64,000 nucleotides of DNA, from the NCBI RefSeq assembly GCF_003688405.1, contig NZ_REFC01000011.1:248001-312000 (forward strand), read 5' to 3'. Position numbers and translations under genes: made by a program. Below the pieces are notes generated by a model. The model was not told the origin of the DNA. It saw only the letters and a list, made by a program, of their open reading frames with translations, and searched no databases. Shown here one piece after another: positions 34,022 to 43,866 of this stretch. This stretch comes from Ulvibacter antarcticus (GTDB lineage: Bacteria > Bacteroidota > Bacteroidia > Flavobacteriales > Flavobacteriaceae). Each line of letters begins with the position of its first letter. Within the stretch, counting starts at the first letter, position 1.

Positions 34022-35089
34022 CTAAAACAACCGAGTCTGTGGATTTTTCAATGCTAAATAATGGCTGGAATCCAGTGTAGATGATCGTTTCTCTTTTAGA
34101 TATTTTTTCTTCGCGAGTGTCATAGTGGCTTTTAACTGTGCCGCATAAGTTCCTTCGCCACGCATTCGGGTTCCGAACCGACTATCATTTAAAGAACCCC
34201 CATGACATTCGGCTATCTGGTTTAAAATTTTTTCGGCTCTATCCGGCATCGTTTTGTAAGCCCAATCCTTAAAAATTTCAGCAATCTGTCCGTTTAGTCT
34301 TACAATGGTAAATGCCACATCATAAGCGCCTAATTCAGCCACTTTTTTAACCAAAGGCAGTATTTCATGACTGTTTAAAGAAGGTATTATTGGCGCCATC
34401 ATTACTCTCACCGGAATATTATTATCTGAAAGTATCTGGAGTGTTTTAAGCCTATTTTTTATACTCGCGGTTCTGGGTTCCAATAATCTTCTGGTTTCTT
34501 CGGAAAGTGAGGTGATGGATAGATTAACACTCACTAAATTTAAAGCTGAAAGCTCTTTGAGCAAATCCAAATCTCGAAGGATAAGGGAGTTTTTCGTTAT
34601 AATCCCCACGGGATGCTTCCATTTTAAAAGGATTTGGAGGCATTTTCTGGTGATTTCCAATTTTCTCTCGATAGGCTGATAACAATCTGTATTCCCTGAA
34701 AAAACGATGGTCTCGCCCTGCCAATTCTTACTTCTTAACTTTTGCTCGAGAAGTTCGGGGGCATTCTTTTTTACCAAGATGTTCCTTTCAAAATCTAATC
34801 CGGCACCATATCCCCAGTACTGATGACTGTTACGTGCATAGCAATACACGCAACCATGCTCACATCCCTGATATGGATTGGCAGAATAGCTCATGCCTAC
34901 ATCCGGACTCGAGACTTTGTTCACGAAGGTCTTCGGAAAAACATCGATGTATTTTGTACGGTTCTTATCGGCAACTTCTCCTTCCGCTTCGCAGAAATTG
35001 AGATACTCATCTAGTACTTCATGTTGTAATTCAAAAAAACGATTGTGAATAGCACGCTGCGCTCCGCGACCTTTGATAGGTTCAGGCAT
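34022..35089 (-). CDS. Radical SAM protein (PA0069 family, SplB-like)
   Basis: 355 aa. The 4Fe-4S cluster motif is CEHGCVYC within SANPYQGCEHGCVYCYARNSHQYWGYGAG. GETIVFSGNTDCYQPIE and VSVNLSITSL...RLLEPRTASIKNRLKTL follow. The family's reaction is not known. The gene converges on the HD gene with only a 9 base gap. Confidence 0.9.
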   Translation of the reverse strand: MPEPIKGRGAQRAIHNRFFELQHEVLDEYLNFCEAEGEVADKNRTKYIDVFPKTFVNKVSSPDVGMSYSANPYQGCEHGCVYCYARNSHQYWGYGAGLDFERNILVKKNAPELLEQKLRSKNWQGETIVFSGNTDCYQPIERKLEITRKCLQILLKWKHPVGIITKNSLILRDLDLLKELSALNLVSVNLSITSLSEETRRLLEPRTASIKNRLKTLQILSDNNIPVRVMMAPIIPSLNSHEILPLVKKVAELGAYDVAFTIVRLNGQIAEIFKDWAYKTMPDRAEKILNQIAECHGGSLNDSRFGTRMRGEGTYAAQLKATMTLAKKKYLKEKRSSTLDSSHYLALKNPQTRLF

Positions 35090-35174
35090 AAAAAAACTTT
35101 GATAGATTAGGAGTCGATCAAAGTTAATTGTAATTAGGAAAAATTCCTAGTGTATTTGGAATAATTCCGATTAT

Positions 35175-35957
35175 TTATTTTCCGGGAAAGTTAGCTTTTC
35201 GTTTTTCTAAAAACGCTTGGGTACCTTCTTTAAAATCGGCTGTTCCAAAGCACTTTCCGAATTCCATGATTTCTGTATCGAAGCCGTTCTCACCATCTTC
35301 GTAACCCGCATTGATCGATGAAATGGCAGCAGCGATAGCTACCGGAGAATTTCTCATGATTTTTCCCGCAATGCCTTCAGTAAAGGAAATAAGTTCATCC
35401 TGAGATGCGATGTGATTTACTAGTCCGTATTGTAGCGCTTGATTCGCGTCGATCATAGAGGCGGTCATTATCATTTCCATGGCTCTTCCTTTGCCAACCA
35501 ATTGTGGGAGTCTTTGTGTTCCACCGTATCCCGGTATTAATCCGAGAGATACTTCCGGCAGTCCCATTTTCGCATTTTCCGAAGCGATTCTAAAATGTGC
35601 AGACATAGCTAGTTCTAACCCTCCTCCTAATGCAAAACCGTTAACGGCTGCTATAACAGGCGTAGATAGATTCGCTACATAATCGAATAAAAGTGCCTGT
35701 CCTTGAGATGCTAATTGTCCTCCTTCAGAAACAGAAAAATCTGAAAATTCACTTATATCAGCTCCTGCAACAAATGCTTTTTCCCCACTTCCGGTTATTA
35801 TAATCACTTTTGTTTTAGAGTCTTCATCGGCCGTTTTAAAAGCTTTGTGAAGCTCTTTTATGGTTTCTTTGTTTAATGCATTGAGTTTTGAAGGTCGATT
35901 AATGGTAATTGTAGTAATTCCATTATCTCTACTGGATAAAATGTTTTGGAAGGTCAT
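35175..35957 (-). CDS. Enoyl-CoA hydratase/isomerase (crotonase family)
   Basis: 260 aa. Crotonase fold with the first oxyanion-hole block GEKAFVAGADISEF, the second NGFALGGGLELAMSAHFRIAS, and the catalytic glutamates in GLPEVSLGLIPGYGGTQRLP. These fit a short-chain enoyl-CoA hydratase. It hydrates trans-2-enoyl-CoA in fatty-acid or amino-acid catabolism. It is transcribed 85 bases upstream of the radical SAM gene. The histidine kinase gene lies 53 bases upstream in the same direction. Confidence 0.9.
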   Translation of the reverse strand: MTFQNILSSRDNGITTITINRPSKLNALNKETIKELHKAFKTADEDSKTKVIIITGSGEKAFVAGADISEFSDFSVSEGGQLASQGQALLFDYVANLSTPVIAAVNGFALGGGLELAMSAHFRIASENAKMGLPEVSLGLIPGYGGTQRLPQLVGKGRAMEMIMTASMIDANQALQYGLVNHIASQDELISFTEGIAGKIMRNSPVAIAAAISSINAGYEDGENGFDTEIMEFGKCFGTADFKEGTQAFLEKRKANFPGK

Positions 35958-36010
35958 AAATTCAATTTGTTAGGTTTGTGGGGAGTAAAGTACCAAATTT
36001 AAGAAAATCG

Positions 36011-37468
36011 TTATAAAAGTCGAGGGAATAACACTTTAAATGTGGTGGTATTTTCTTCGGAAATACTTAAAGTGATTGTTCCGTTATAATTTTCTACTAT
36101 TTTTTTCACCATTGCAAGTCCAAGTCCCATGCCACTCGATTTGGTCGTGAATTTAGGTTCGAAAATCTTATCCGCGTTTTCCTCTGAAACCCCTATTCCA
36201 TTGTCGGTAACAGAGATTCCAACGAGGGTTCCTTCAGTAAAAACGTTGACCTCAATTCTAGGGTTCGGGTTTTGGTTTTGCTCGATCGCCTGAATGCTAT
36301 TTTTTACAAGATTGGTAATCACTCGAATTAACTGGGTGCGATCAAATTTTACTGTGATTGAATCCTCTTCCGAAGAAAAATAAATATAATCCTCGTTAAA
36401 AATATCGAGTGCTAGTTTAGTGATTTTTACTACGTTCAAAGTTTCATCTTTCTGTGCCGGCATGGTCGCGTAGGTAGAAAAGGCTGAAGCTATAGAACTC
36501 ATGGTGTCTATTTGCTGAATAATAGTATTACTATACTCTTCAATTTTCTTCGCCGCATCCGGATCGGTAGGGTCAAATTTTCGCTGAAAACTCTGTACTG
36601 TTAATCGCATAGGCGTCAACGGGTTCTTAATCTCATGTGCAACCTGTTTCGCCATTTCACGCCATGCCGCTTCCCGTTCACTAGCTGCTAACTGGGCCGC
36701 ACTATTTTCCAATTCATCGATCATCCCGTTATAAGCATTAATAAGCGTAGAGATCTCTTCGGAAGTGTCTGTGATTAAAATCCGCTTGTTGCGCTTGTTT
36801 AAACGGGTTTCGGTAATTTTTTCAGTGATTTCATTCAGTGATTTTGTGATAAACTTTGATAAAAAATAAGCCAGCGTAATCGCAATCAATAACATAAAGA
36901 TATAGGCAATTCCGAGGCGCGATAAGTTCTCTTTTAGCTCCTTTTTAATAAATCCGTCATCCTCAATATAAGGCAGATTTAAGATTGCTAAGGGTTTAAA
37001 ATGAGGATCGGTAATAAATGTATAGGAGGAACGATACTCCTGTCCCTCCTCTTCAAATTCTTCGATAAAATTCTTTGATGGTGAGTTTTCGAGTGCGTTT
37101 ATAGCATACTGCTTCATTTTCTTGCTCGTGGTATCCACAAAAAATGATGCCTTGGATGACTTTAGTAAATTTCCGTCCAGATCGTATAAGTAGATTTCCA
37201 GATTGTGAATAGCCTTTAACTCATATATCTTCTCTTTAAAAATTAAAGGAATTTTATCGGTCTCAACAGGATAAGTCGTGTTTTTTAGAATGAAATCAAT
37301 GTTCTTACGTATGTTTTCTTCTTTCCGAAGCAAGCGATCTCTGTGATAGTCTTCCGCTTCCTCTCTGTACTGATAAACCGTTACAATTGCGATAAGGATT
37401 GAAGCACCTATCACTAAAAGTAACATCGATAAAAATATTCGGAATCTTAAGGACTTATGAATGCGCAT
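36011..37468 (-). CDS. Sensor histidine kinase (NtrY-like)
   Basis: 485 aa. Membrane helix at about 8-30, a periplasmic sensor region of ~145 residues, a second helix (LGIAYIFMLLIAITLAYFLSKFI), a HAMP linker, the HisKA phospho-acceptor (AAWREMAKQVAHEIKNPLTPMRL, His in HEIKNPLTPM) and the ATPase with N-box (NLVKNSIQAIEQNQ), G1 (DNGIGV) and G2 (GMGLGLAMVKKI). HEIKNPLTPM marks the NtrY branch. No response regulator gene lies beside it, so its partner is elsewhere. Confidence 0.92.
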   Translation of the reverse strand: MRIHKSLRFRIFLSMLLLVIGASILIAIVTVYQYREEAEDYHRDRLLRKEENIRKNIDFILKNTTYPVETDKIPLIFKEKIYELKAIHNLEIYLYDLDGNLLKSSKASFFVDTTSKKMKQYAINALENSPSKNFIEEFEEEGQEYRSSYTFITDPHFKPLAILNLPYIEDDGFIKKELKENLSRLGIAYIFMLLIAITLAYFLSKFITKSLNEITEKITETRLNKRNKRILITDTSEEISTLINAYNGMIDELENSAAQLAASEREAAWREMAKQVAHEIKNPLTPMRLTVQSFQRKFDPTDPDAAKKIEEYSNTIIQQIDTMSSIASAFSTYATMPAQKDETLNVVKITKLALDIFNEDYIYFSSEEDSITVKFDRTQLIRVITNLVKNSIQAIEQNQNPNPRIEVNVFTEGTLVGISVTDNGIGVSEENADKIFEPKFTTKSSGMGLGLAMVKKIVENYNGTITLSISEENTTTFKVLFPRLL

Positions 37469-37527
37469 TAATTACGATTTGTTAAGGGAAGATAGCAATA
37501 ATTAAACCAAACATCTGAAGCTCACAT

Positions 37528-38064
37528 TTAGTTTCTTTCCCGCAGTCTTTTATAAAACTTATAGCCCAGCATGAGCAATACTGAAAACAATAAGATACCT
37601 ATCACCCCGTAAATCCAATTTACAGCGTTGCGTAAAACCACCAAAAAAACGATCGCAAAAAGTATAATTGTCGCTCCCTCATTAAAAAGGCGCATAAAAT
37701 TTGACGAGTGTTTTACAATATCATTTTGAAGCTGTTTATAAATAATATGGCATTTTATATGATAGATAATAAGCAAAAATACAAAGCCTAATTTTACTTG
37801 CATCCAAGCATCCGACAAATAGAAAGGCCTTAAAACGATAAGCCATATTGCAAAGCCAATAGCTAAAATCATGGATGGCCAGGTGATTATCGTCCATAGT
37901 CGTTTTGCCATTATTTTAAACTGTGCGCCGAGTATTTCTTTGTCAGGAGAAGGTTTATGAAAGGCTTCAATTTGGTACACAAACAATCGGACAATATAGA
38001 AAAGTCCTGCAAACCAAGTGATCACAAAAATTAAATGAAGGGATTTTATGTAATTGTATTCCAT
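37528..38064 (-). CDS. hemJ: HemJ-type protoporphyrinogen IX oxidase
   Basis: 178 aa from MEYNYIKSLH at 38064; an ATG two codons earlier is possible. It has four to five membrane helices, with the family residues in KSLHLIFVITWFAGLFYIVRLFVY (His and Arg), AKRLWTIITWPSM and WMQVKLGFVFLLIIYHIKCH. HemJ oxidises protoporphyrinogen IX to protoporphyrin IX, the step before ferrochelatase. The window has no hemG or hemY, so this is the likely enzyme for that step. It is 5 kb from the rest of the hem genes on the same strand as hemH. Confidence 0.85.
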   Translation of the reverse strand: MEYNYIKSLHLIFVITWFAGLFYIVRLFVYQIEAFHKPSPDKEILGAQFKIMAKRLWTIITWPSMILAIGFAIWLIVLRPFYLSDAWMQVKLGFVFLLIIYHIKCHIIYKQLQNDIVKHSSNFMRLFNEGATIILFAIVFLVVLRNAVNWIYGVIGILLFSVLLMLGYKFYKRLRERN

Positions 38065-38109
38065 ATTCATCCCCTGCGTAGGCAGGGGTCTTTTTTAGGT
38101 ATTGAGATT

Positions 38110-41100
38110 TTAGTTCTTATCGTCTTCAATAAACAGATAATTTAATTTCAAGGTATTAAAAGCCTCATTAAAATTCGCAATTTCTTCTGAAACCAAAGCG
38201 TCAAATTTCAACAATTGAGAATCAATTTGCTGCGTAAGTTCGTTTTTTACAGCAATATCTTGTTGGGTTGGGGGAAAATCGTCCATACCTACCAAACTGT
38301 TTAAATGCCCTAATTTATTGGTTAAACGTATTGGAAAGTTTAAGGGATCCTGCCCGCTTTTATTCTTAGTTTGATACAGTGTTTTTTCGATTTCTGAAAA
38401 ATCCTCACTTAGCTTTTTGGCCTTTTCTACCAACTCTTTAGTCGCTTCATTGTCTTTGTACTGTTTCTGAAACGCCTCCAACTGATCATTAATCTTTCGT
38501 ATTTTTTTGATGGATTTGTGAGCTTTATCAATGGTTGAATTTATATCAGAAATAAAATCGAACTGTCGTTGCATTCCAGCCATATTGGTCTCGGCATTTT
38601 TATCTGCAACAATTTTGAAGTCCTCAACAATACTTTTATCGTCATAATGCAATATCACATTATAATCACCGGGGACAGCTTGTGGCGCATCCAGACTTGC
38701 CCACCAAAGGATCATTCCGTCGAGTTTTTCAGCACCTTTTCCTTTCATATCCCAACTGTGAAAATTGGCTCCTTTTTTTACTTCCAGTTTGTTTTTATCG
38801 TCTTTGGTGCCATACGTTCGTAAAGTATCACCTCGTTTGTTTAGATAACTGAGTTTAATTTCTTTCTCTTCAGGATTGTCCAAGTAGAAGTAGGTCATCA
38901 CACCAGCCGCGTGATTTGTTCCGGTGGTTAAAGAACCACTTTTAGAACTTCCTTTCATTCGATATGTATCTTTTGGTTTAAAGAGAATATCTTCATTATT
39001 TTTAGTAGCTTCGGAAAGCTGATGAAGTAGTGATAAATCATCTATAATCCATAGGCTTCGTCCTTGAGTAGCTACGATGAGATTGTTATCTTTTACCGCA
39101 AGATCCGTTATTGGTACAATGGGCAAATTCAGCTGAAACGGTTTCCAATTGTTTCCGTCATCGAAAGAGATGTACATACCTGTTTCAGTTCCGGCATACA
39201 ACAGTCCTTTTTGCTTCGGATCTTCTCGCACTACTCTTGTAAAATGCTCGTCCGGAATACCGTTTGTAATCTTCTTCCAGGTTTTTCCGAAGTCATTAGT
39301 TTTATAAAGATAAGGAGCAAAGTCACCGGTTTTATATTTGGTGCCGGCAATATAGCATGTACCTACATTGAAAACAGAAGGCTCCACACTATTGATCATC
39401 ATCCACTCTGGCATTCCTTTGGGAGTTACATTCTCCCAATTTTTTCCTCCATCCTTAGAAACATGCAACAGACCATCATCGCTTCCGGTCCATAATACAC
39501 CTTCTTTCAAGGGAGATTCAGCTGCGGCGAATATGGTACAGTAATATTCTACAGAAGTATTGTCTTGAGTAATTGGCCCCCCAGATGATTTAAGTTTAGT
39601 GGCATCATTTCGGGTAAGATCCGGGCTTAGTAATTCCCAGCTCTCCCCTTCATTGGTGGTGGCATGCAAATGATTGGAAGCTGTGTACAGTTTATTCGGG
39701 TTATGAGGCGAAAAGAAAATAGGGAAGTTCCACTGAAAACGGTACTTCATGTCTTCGGCACCATGTCCCATTGGATTATCGGGCCAAACACTCACACTGC
39801 GAACCGTCTTTTTTTCGTGATTGTATCGCGTTAAAAATCCGTCGTAGCTACCACCATAGACTATCTCATTATTCTTTGGATCTACAGCTATGTGAGCACT
39901 TTCGCCTCCAGCTGTTCTTTCCCAATCGTCTTCATCTATATTTCCGCCTTCGTTTCTATGGGCTATTCGAATAGTCGAATTATCCTGTTGTGCCGCATAA
40001 ATACGGTAGGGAAAAGAATTATCGGTGGTTACCCGATAAAACTGGGATGTCGGCTGATTGTGATACGTACTCCAGGTCTCTCCACCATCGTAGGTTGTTT
40101 GGGCTCCTCCATCGTCTCCAATAATCATTCTGTTAGGATCTTCAGGGGCAATCCATAGATCGTGATGATCGCCATGAGGTGTATCGTAGGTTTCAAAAGT
40201 TTTGCCCCCGTCCGTACTTTTATGATGCTGAACATTTAGCACATACATAATATCTTTATCCATAGGATCGGCATAGATACGCGTATAATACCATGCTCTT
40301 TGACGCAATTTACGTTCACTATTAATGTTTTCCCAGGTATCTCCACCGTCTTCACTTCGGTAAACACCGCCCTTTTCTTTGTTTTCGACGATAGCCCAGA
40401 CACGTTCACTATTTGCTGGAGATACAGTTACACCTATAATTCCTAAGGTGTCTGTAGGAAATCCTTTGTTCTTTGATATTTCTTTCCAGGTTTCACCACT
40501 ATCAGTACTTTTCCAAAGTGCGGAACCATCACCACCGCTGCTCAAGCTAAAAGGTGTTCGCCGTACATTCCATGTAGAGGCAAATAAAATTCTAGGATTA
40601 TTAGGGTCCATTACAAGATCTACAGCCCCTGAATTTTCGTTGGCAAACAAGGTTTTTCTCCATGAATTCCCGCCATCGGTACTTTTAAAAACCCCTCGTT
40701 CTTGGGAGGGTTTGTAAATATTACCGAGGACCGCTGCATAGACTATATTATGATTTTTAGGATGTACAGCAATTCTTGGAATATGTCTTCCTTTTTCGAG
40801 TCCCATTTGTTTCCATGACTTCCCTGCATTTTCTGTTTTCCAGATACCATAACCTGAAGAAACATTTCCACGCACGGTTTTTTCACCTCCACCAACATAG
40901 ATCACATTGGGGTCATCTTCGGCAACTTCTATAGCTCCGATAGATCCACCAAAAAAGCCATCAGATATGTTGTTCCAATGTCTTCCTCCGTCTTTGGTTT
41001 CCCAAACTCCTCCACCGGTGGCTCCAAAATAAAACAGATTAGGTTTTCCGGGCACTCCGGTTACAGCAGCGCTTCGGCCGCCACGAAACGGTCCGATAAG

Positions 41101-41208
41101 GCGATATTCCATAGCGTCGTAATATTTCTCATCGTAGGTCTGACTTTGAATGGATTCTGGAAAAATTCCGAAGAAAATAAAGAAAATAAGCAACTGAAAA
41201 CGCGACAT
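38110..41208 (-). CDS. Secreted BNR/VPS10-like beta-propeller protein
   Basis: 1032 aa. The Sec signal is LLIFFIFFGIFPESIQSQ. Many Asp-box repeats follow (KDGGRHW, ENAGKSW, TDGGNSW, TDSGETW, EDGGDTW, KDGGKNW, NDFGKTW, DDGNNW), so residues ~25-740 form sialidase/VPS10-type propellers. RLIGPFRGGRSAAVTGVPG near the start is typical of this secreted Bacteroidota family. The C-terminal 170 residues are helical. No T9SS tail is seen. The catalytic residues of true sialidases are not evident, so the activity is unknown. Confidence 0.88.
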   Translation of the reverse strand: MSRFQLLIFFIFFGIFPESIQSQTYDEKYYDAMEYRLIGPFRGGRSAAVTGVPGKPNLFYFGATGGGVWETKDGGRHWNNISDGFFGGSIGAIEVAEDDPNVIYVGGGEKTVRGNVSSGYGIWKTENAGKSWKQMGLEKGRHIPRIAVHPKNHNIVYAAVLGNIYKPSQERGVFKSTDGGNSWRKTLFANENSGAVDLVMDPNNPRILFASTWNVRRTPFSLSSGGDGSALWKSTDSGETWKEISKNKGFPTDTLGIIGVTVSPANSERVWAIVENKEKGGVYRSEDGGDTWENINSERKLRQRAWYYTRIYADPMDKDIMYVLNVQHHKSTDGGKTFETYDTPHGDHHDLWIAPEDPNRMIIGDDGGAQTTYDGGETWSTYHNQPTSQFYRVTTDNSFPYRIYAAQQDNSTIRIAHRNEGGNIDEDDWERTAGGESAHIAVDPKNNEIVYGGSYDGFLTRYNHEKKTVRSVSVWPDNPMGHGAEDMKYRFQWNFPIFFSPHNPNKLYTASNHLHATTNEGESWELLSPDLTRNDATKLKSSGGPITQDNTSVEYYCTIFAAAESPLKEGVLWTGSDDGLLHVSKDGGKNWENVTPKGMPEWMMINSVEPSVFNVGTCYIAGTKYKTGDFAPYLYKTNDFGKTWKKITNGIPDEHFTRVVREDPKQKGLLYAGTETGMYISFDDGNNWKPFQLNLPIVPITDLAVKDNNLIVATQGRSLWIIDDLSLLHQLSEATKNNEDILFKPKDTYRMKGSSKSGSLTTGTNHAAGVMTYFYLDNPEEKEIKLSYLNKRGDTLRTYGTKDDKNKLEVKKGANFHSWDMKGKGAEKLDGMILWWASLDAPQAVPGDYNVILHYDDKSIVEDFKIVADKNAETNMAGMQRQFDFISDINSTIDKAHKSIKKIRKINDQLEAFQKQYKDNEATKELVEKAKKLSEDFSEIEKTLYQTKNKSGQDPLNFPIRLTNKLGHLNSLVGMDDFPPTQQDIAVKNELTQQIDSQLLKFDALVSEEIANFNEAFNTLKLNYLFIEDDKN

Positions 41209-41264
41209 AATAAAAATTTAAAATGATTTTAAAGATACCTATTTCCGAAGCAATTCAATAAAGC

Positions 41265-42635
41265 TTATTTAATCATTTTTTTTACTTCCTTATTGAGGTA
41301 ATAGCCAGTGACGGCAGTAGAAAGCACATCGGCAATAGGAAATGAAATCCAAACTCCAAAAACTCCAAAAAACTGCGGAAGTACTAGTATTAGTGGTATT
41401 AAAAAGAAACCTTGCTTCGTTAAACTTAGCAATAGTGCAGGAATTGCTTTACCTATCGCCTGAAAATAAGATGCTCCGATTAGTTGAATTATAATTACAG
41501 GAGTAGCCGCGAAAACCCATCGCAATGCAGAAGGAGTCCTCCTCATAAGCTCGGCGTTATCTGCGATTGTTTTTGCATCTAAATTTTCATTATTACTCAT
41601 AAAAATAGCAACAATGTCTGATGGGAATATCATAATCACAGCAAAAATGAAGAGCGCGAGAGCACCAGAATATTTTATAGATGTATTAATTGATTCCCGA
41701 ACTCTTTGATAAAATCCGGCGCCATAATTATATCCGGCAATTGGCATAAAACCTTGGTTTACCCCAATAACGGGGAAGAGCGCGAACATCAACATTCGAC
41801 TAATAATTCCATAAGAAGCAACATCGAGTGCATCTCCGTGAGTAATTAAAACATTGTTTAGAAGTATGGTCAAAACTGCTATCGTTCCTTGCCTGGCGAG
41901 CGTTACGAAACTAAGACTGCTTATTTCTGAAACTATTTTCCTATCTAATTTAAGAGAACTCCATTTGAGGCGTAGTTCGCTTTTTACAATAAAAAACCAT
42001 ACGATAAAGGCAAAACAAATAAAGTAACTTATAAAGGTTGCCCATGCAGCACCTTCCATTCCGAAGTCAAAAACATTGATAAGAATATAATCCATAAAGA
42101 TGTTTCCTATTGCGGGAAGCATCATGGCATACATGGCGAATTTTGGTTTTCCCTCGGCGCGAATTACGTTGTTCCCCATCATACACATGGACAACATTAC
42201 GATTCCATACATAACTATGCGATAGTACACCAAAGCGAGGTCCTTGAAGGATTCATCAGCTCCAAAGAATTCGATTAGATTGTCTTGAAAGATAAGTCCG
42301 AGTGCTGCAAGTAATCCTGAAGTTAAAAAAGTAAGGGAAATCTGATTTCCAAATACTTTCAATGCTTTTGATTCATTTTTGGATCCTAAGGCTCTCGATA
42401 AAACTGAACTACCTCCAATACCAACAGACAAACCGATGGCGCCTATAAAAAAGGTGATTGGAATCACAACCGTAATCGCAGAAATTGCTAGAGGTCCTAT
42501 CCATCGACCCACAAAAATAGTGTCGACGATCATGTTCAATGACATGACTAGAATCCCAATACTAGCTGGAACGGCTTGTCGAACTAGTAGTTTGCTAATG
42601 GAATCGGTTCCTAAAGTGTTGGAAATTTTTTTCAT
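41265..42635 (-). CDS. MATE-family efflux transporter
   Basis: 456 aa with about twelve membrane helices in two related halves. MATE features are seen in SKLLVRQAVPASIGILVMSLNMIVDTIFVGRWIGPLAISA near the start and GVNQGFMPIAGYNYGAGFYQRV at the start of the second half. It exports cationic drugs or metabolites by Na+ or H+ antiport; the substrate is unknown. It lies downstream of hemH in the opposite sense to hemA; the 62 base gap to hemH suggests co-transcription. Confidence 0.9.
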   Translation of the reverse strand: MKKISNTLGTDSISKLLVRQAVPASIGILVMSLNMIVDTIFVGRWIGPLAISAITVVIPITFFIGAIGLSVGIGGSSVLSRALGSKNESKALKVFGNQISLTFLTSGLLAALGLIFQDNLIEFFGADESFKDLALVYYRIVMYGIVMLSMCMMGNNVIRAEGKPKFAMYAMMLPAIGNIFMDYILINVFDFGMEGAAWATFISYFICFAFIVWFFIVKSELRLKWSSLKLDRKIVSEISSLSFVTLARQGTIAVLTILLNNVLITHGDALDVASYGIISRMLMFALFPVIGVNQGFMPIAGYNYGAGFYQRVRESINTSIKYSGALALFIFAVIMIFPSDIVAIFMSNNENLDAKTIADNAELMRRTPSALRWVFAATPVIIIQLIGASYFQAIGKAIPALLLSLTKQGFFLIPLILVLPQFFGVFGVWISFPIADVLSTAVTGYYLNKEVKKMIK

Positions 42636-42697
42636 TTTACATCCTCACCCCTAAAACTCTTTCCTTGCAAAAAGAGGCGAGGATAACGGTTTATTAT

Positions 42698-43735
42698 TTA
42701 TGCAATTGCTGTTTTCAGGTCTTTAATCCGCCATTCATCTATCCAGCCGGTCATTACCTCAGCCCAATCATCGCGATCATTGAGGCATGGAATCACTGTG
42801 AATTCCTTACCACCGACCTCGTGAAATATTTCTTCTCCTTCCATAGCAATTTCTTCCAATGTTTCTAAACAATCACTAACGAATGCAGGCGTTACAACCA
42901 CCATTTTTTTAGTTCCCGCTAGGCCCATTCGTTCTATGGTTCGATCGGTATATGGCTGCAACCATGGGTCGAATCCTAATCTGGATTGAAAAGAAGTTGA
43001 ATAAGACCCATCCTTTAAATTAAGTTTTTCCGCCACTCTTCTCGTAGTGTCTAAACATTGATGACGGTAACAAAAATTATGAGCTTTGGAAGGTGTTACA
43101 CAACAGGAATTGTTAATCTGACAATGTGATTTTGTGATGTCGCTTTTGCGAATATGACGTTCGGGTACTCCATGATAGCTGAATAACAGATGTTCGTAAT
43201 CCAGGTTTTCTATTTTTTCTGAAATACTTTTGGAAAGCACTTCTATATAATCCGGTTTGTTATAAAAGGCCGGTAGAGATGTTATTTCTAATTGTGGAAA
43301 AAATTTATTTTTCAGTTCCTCAATGGCCACTTCTATTGTTTCGGTGGTTGCCATTGCAAATTGCGGATAAAGAGGTACTAACAGTATATCATCCACTCCT
43401 TGGTCTACCAATTCCTGAAGTCCTTTTTTTAGCGTCATACTTCCATATCTCATGGCTAATGCAACTGGAATTGTAGTTTTTTCCTGTATTTTTTTCTGAA
43501 GGCGCTCTGAGATTACAATTAGTGGCGAGCCTTCCTTCCACCAAATTCGTTCGTAGGCAGCGGCCGATTTCTTAGGACGTGTGTTTAATACAATACCTCG
43601 AACTAAAAAGGATCGAAACCAATAAGGAACATCAATAACACGTGGGTCCATCAAAAACTCATCAAGATATTTTTTTACATCCTTTGGATTGGTGCTGTCG
43701 GGTGAACCTAAATTTACAAGGAGAACTCCTTTCAT
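42698..43735 (-). CDS. hemH: Ferrochelatase
   Basis: 345 aa from MKGVLLVNLGSPDS at 43735; ATGs 2 and 5 codons earlier are also possible. Family signatures: LVNLGSPDS, RVIDVPYW, LFSYHGVPERHI (catalytic His), CHQ-like CCVTPSKAHNFCYRHQC and SFQSRLGFDPWLQPYTD, then PAFVSDCLETLEEIAMEG. It inserts Fe(II) into protoporphyrin IX, the last step of protohaem synthesis. It is transcribed away from hemA, with the AraC regulator gene upstream in the same direction. Confidence 0.95.
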   Translation of the reverse strand: MKGVLLVNLGSPDSTNPKDVKKYLDEFLMDPRVIDVPYWFRSFLVRGIVLNTRPKKSAAAYERIWWKEGSPLIVISERLQKKIQEKTTIPVALAMRYGSMTLKKGLQELVDQGVDDILLVPLYPQFAMATTETIEVAIEELKNKFFPQLEITSLPAFYNKPDYIEVLSKSISEKIENLDYEHLLFSYHGVPERHIRKSDITKSHCQINNSCCVTPSKAHNFCYRHQCLDTTRRVAEKLNLKDGSYSTSFQSRLGFDPWLQPYTDRTIERMGLAGTKKMVVVTPAFVSDCLETLEEIAMEGEEIFHEVGGKEFTVIPCLNDRDDWAEVMTGWIDEWRIKDLKTAIA

Positions 43736-43866
43736 ATTCATTTCCAACACAGGTTGGAATCTGTTTAATTAGTAATCAATTTTCGAATTGCAAAAATACT
43801 ATCTCTCAAATAAAAGTCTCCTAAAAAGACCATAAAGTTACTTTATAAGCATATCTACAGTATTAA

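Noticed and set aside
38569-40717. Several antisense open frames of 80-140 codons opposite the BNR protein gene
   Set aside because: They are mirrors of a strongly coding strand, have no family features and no promoter-like spacing.
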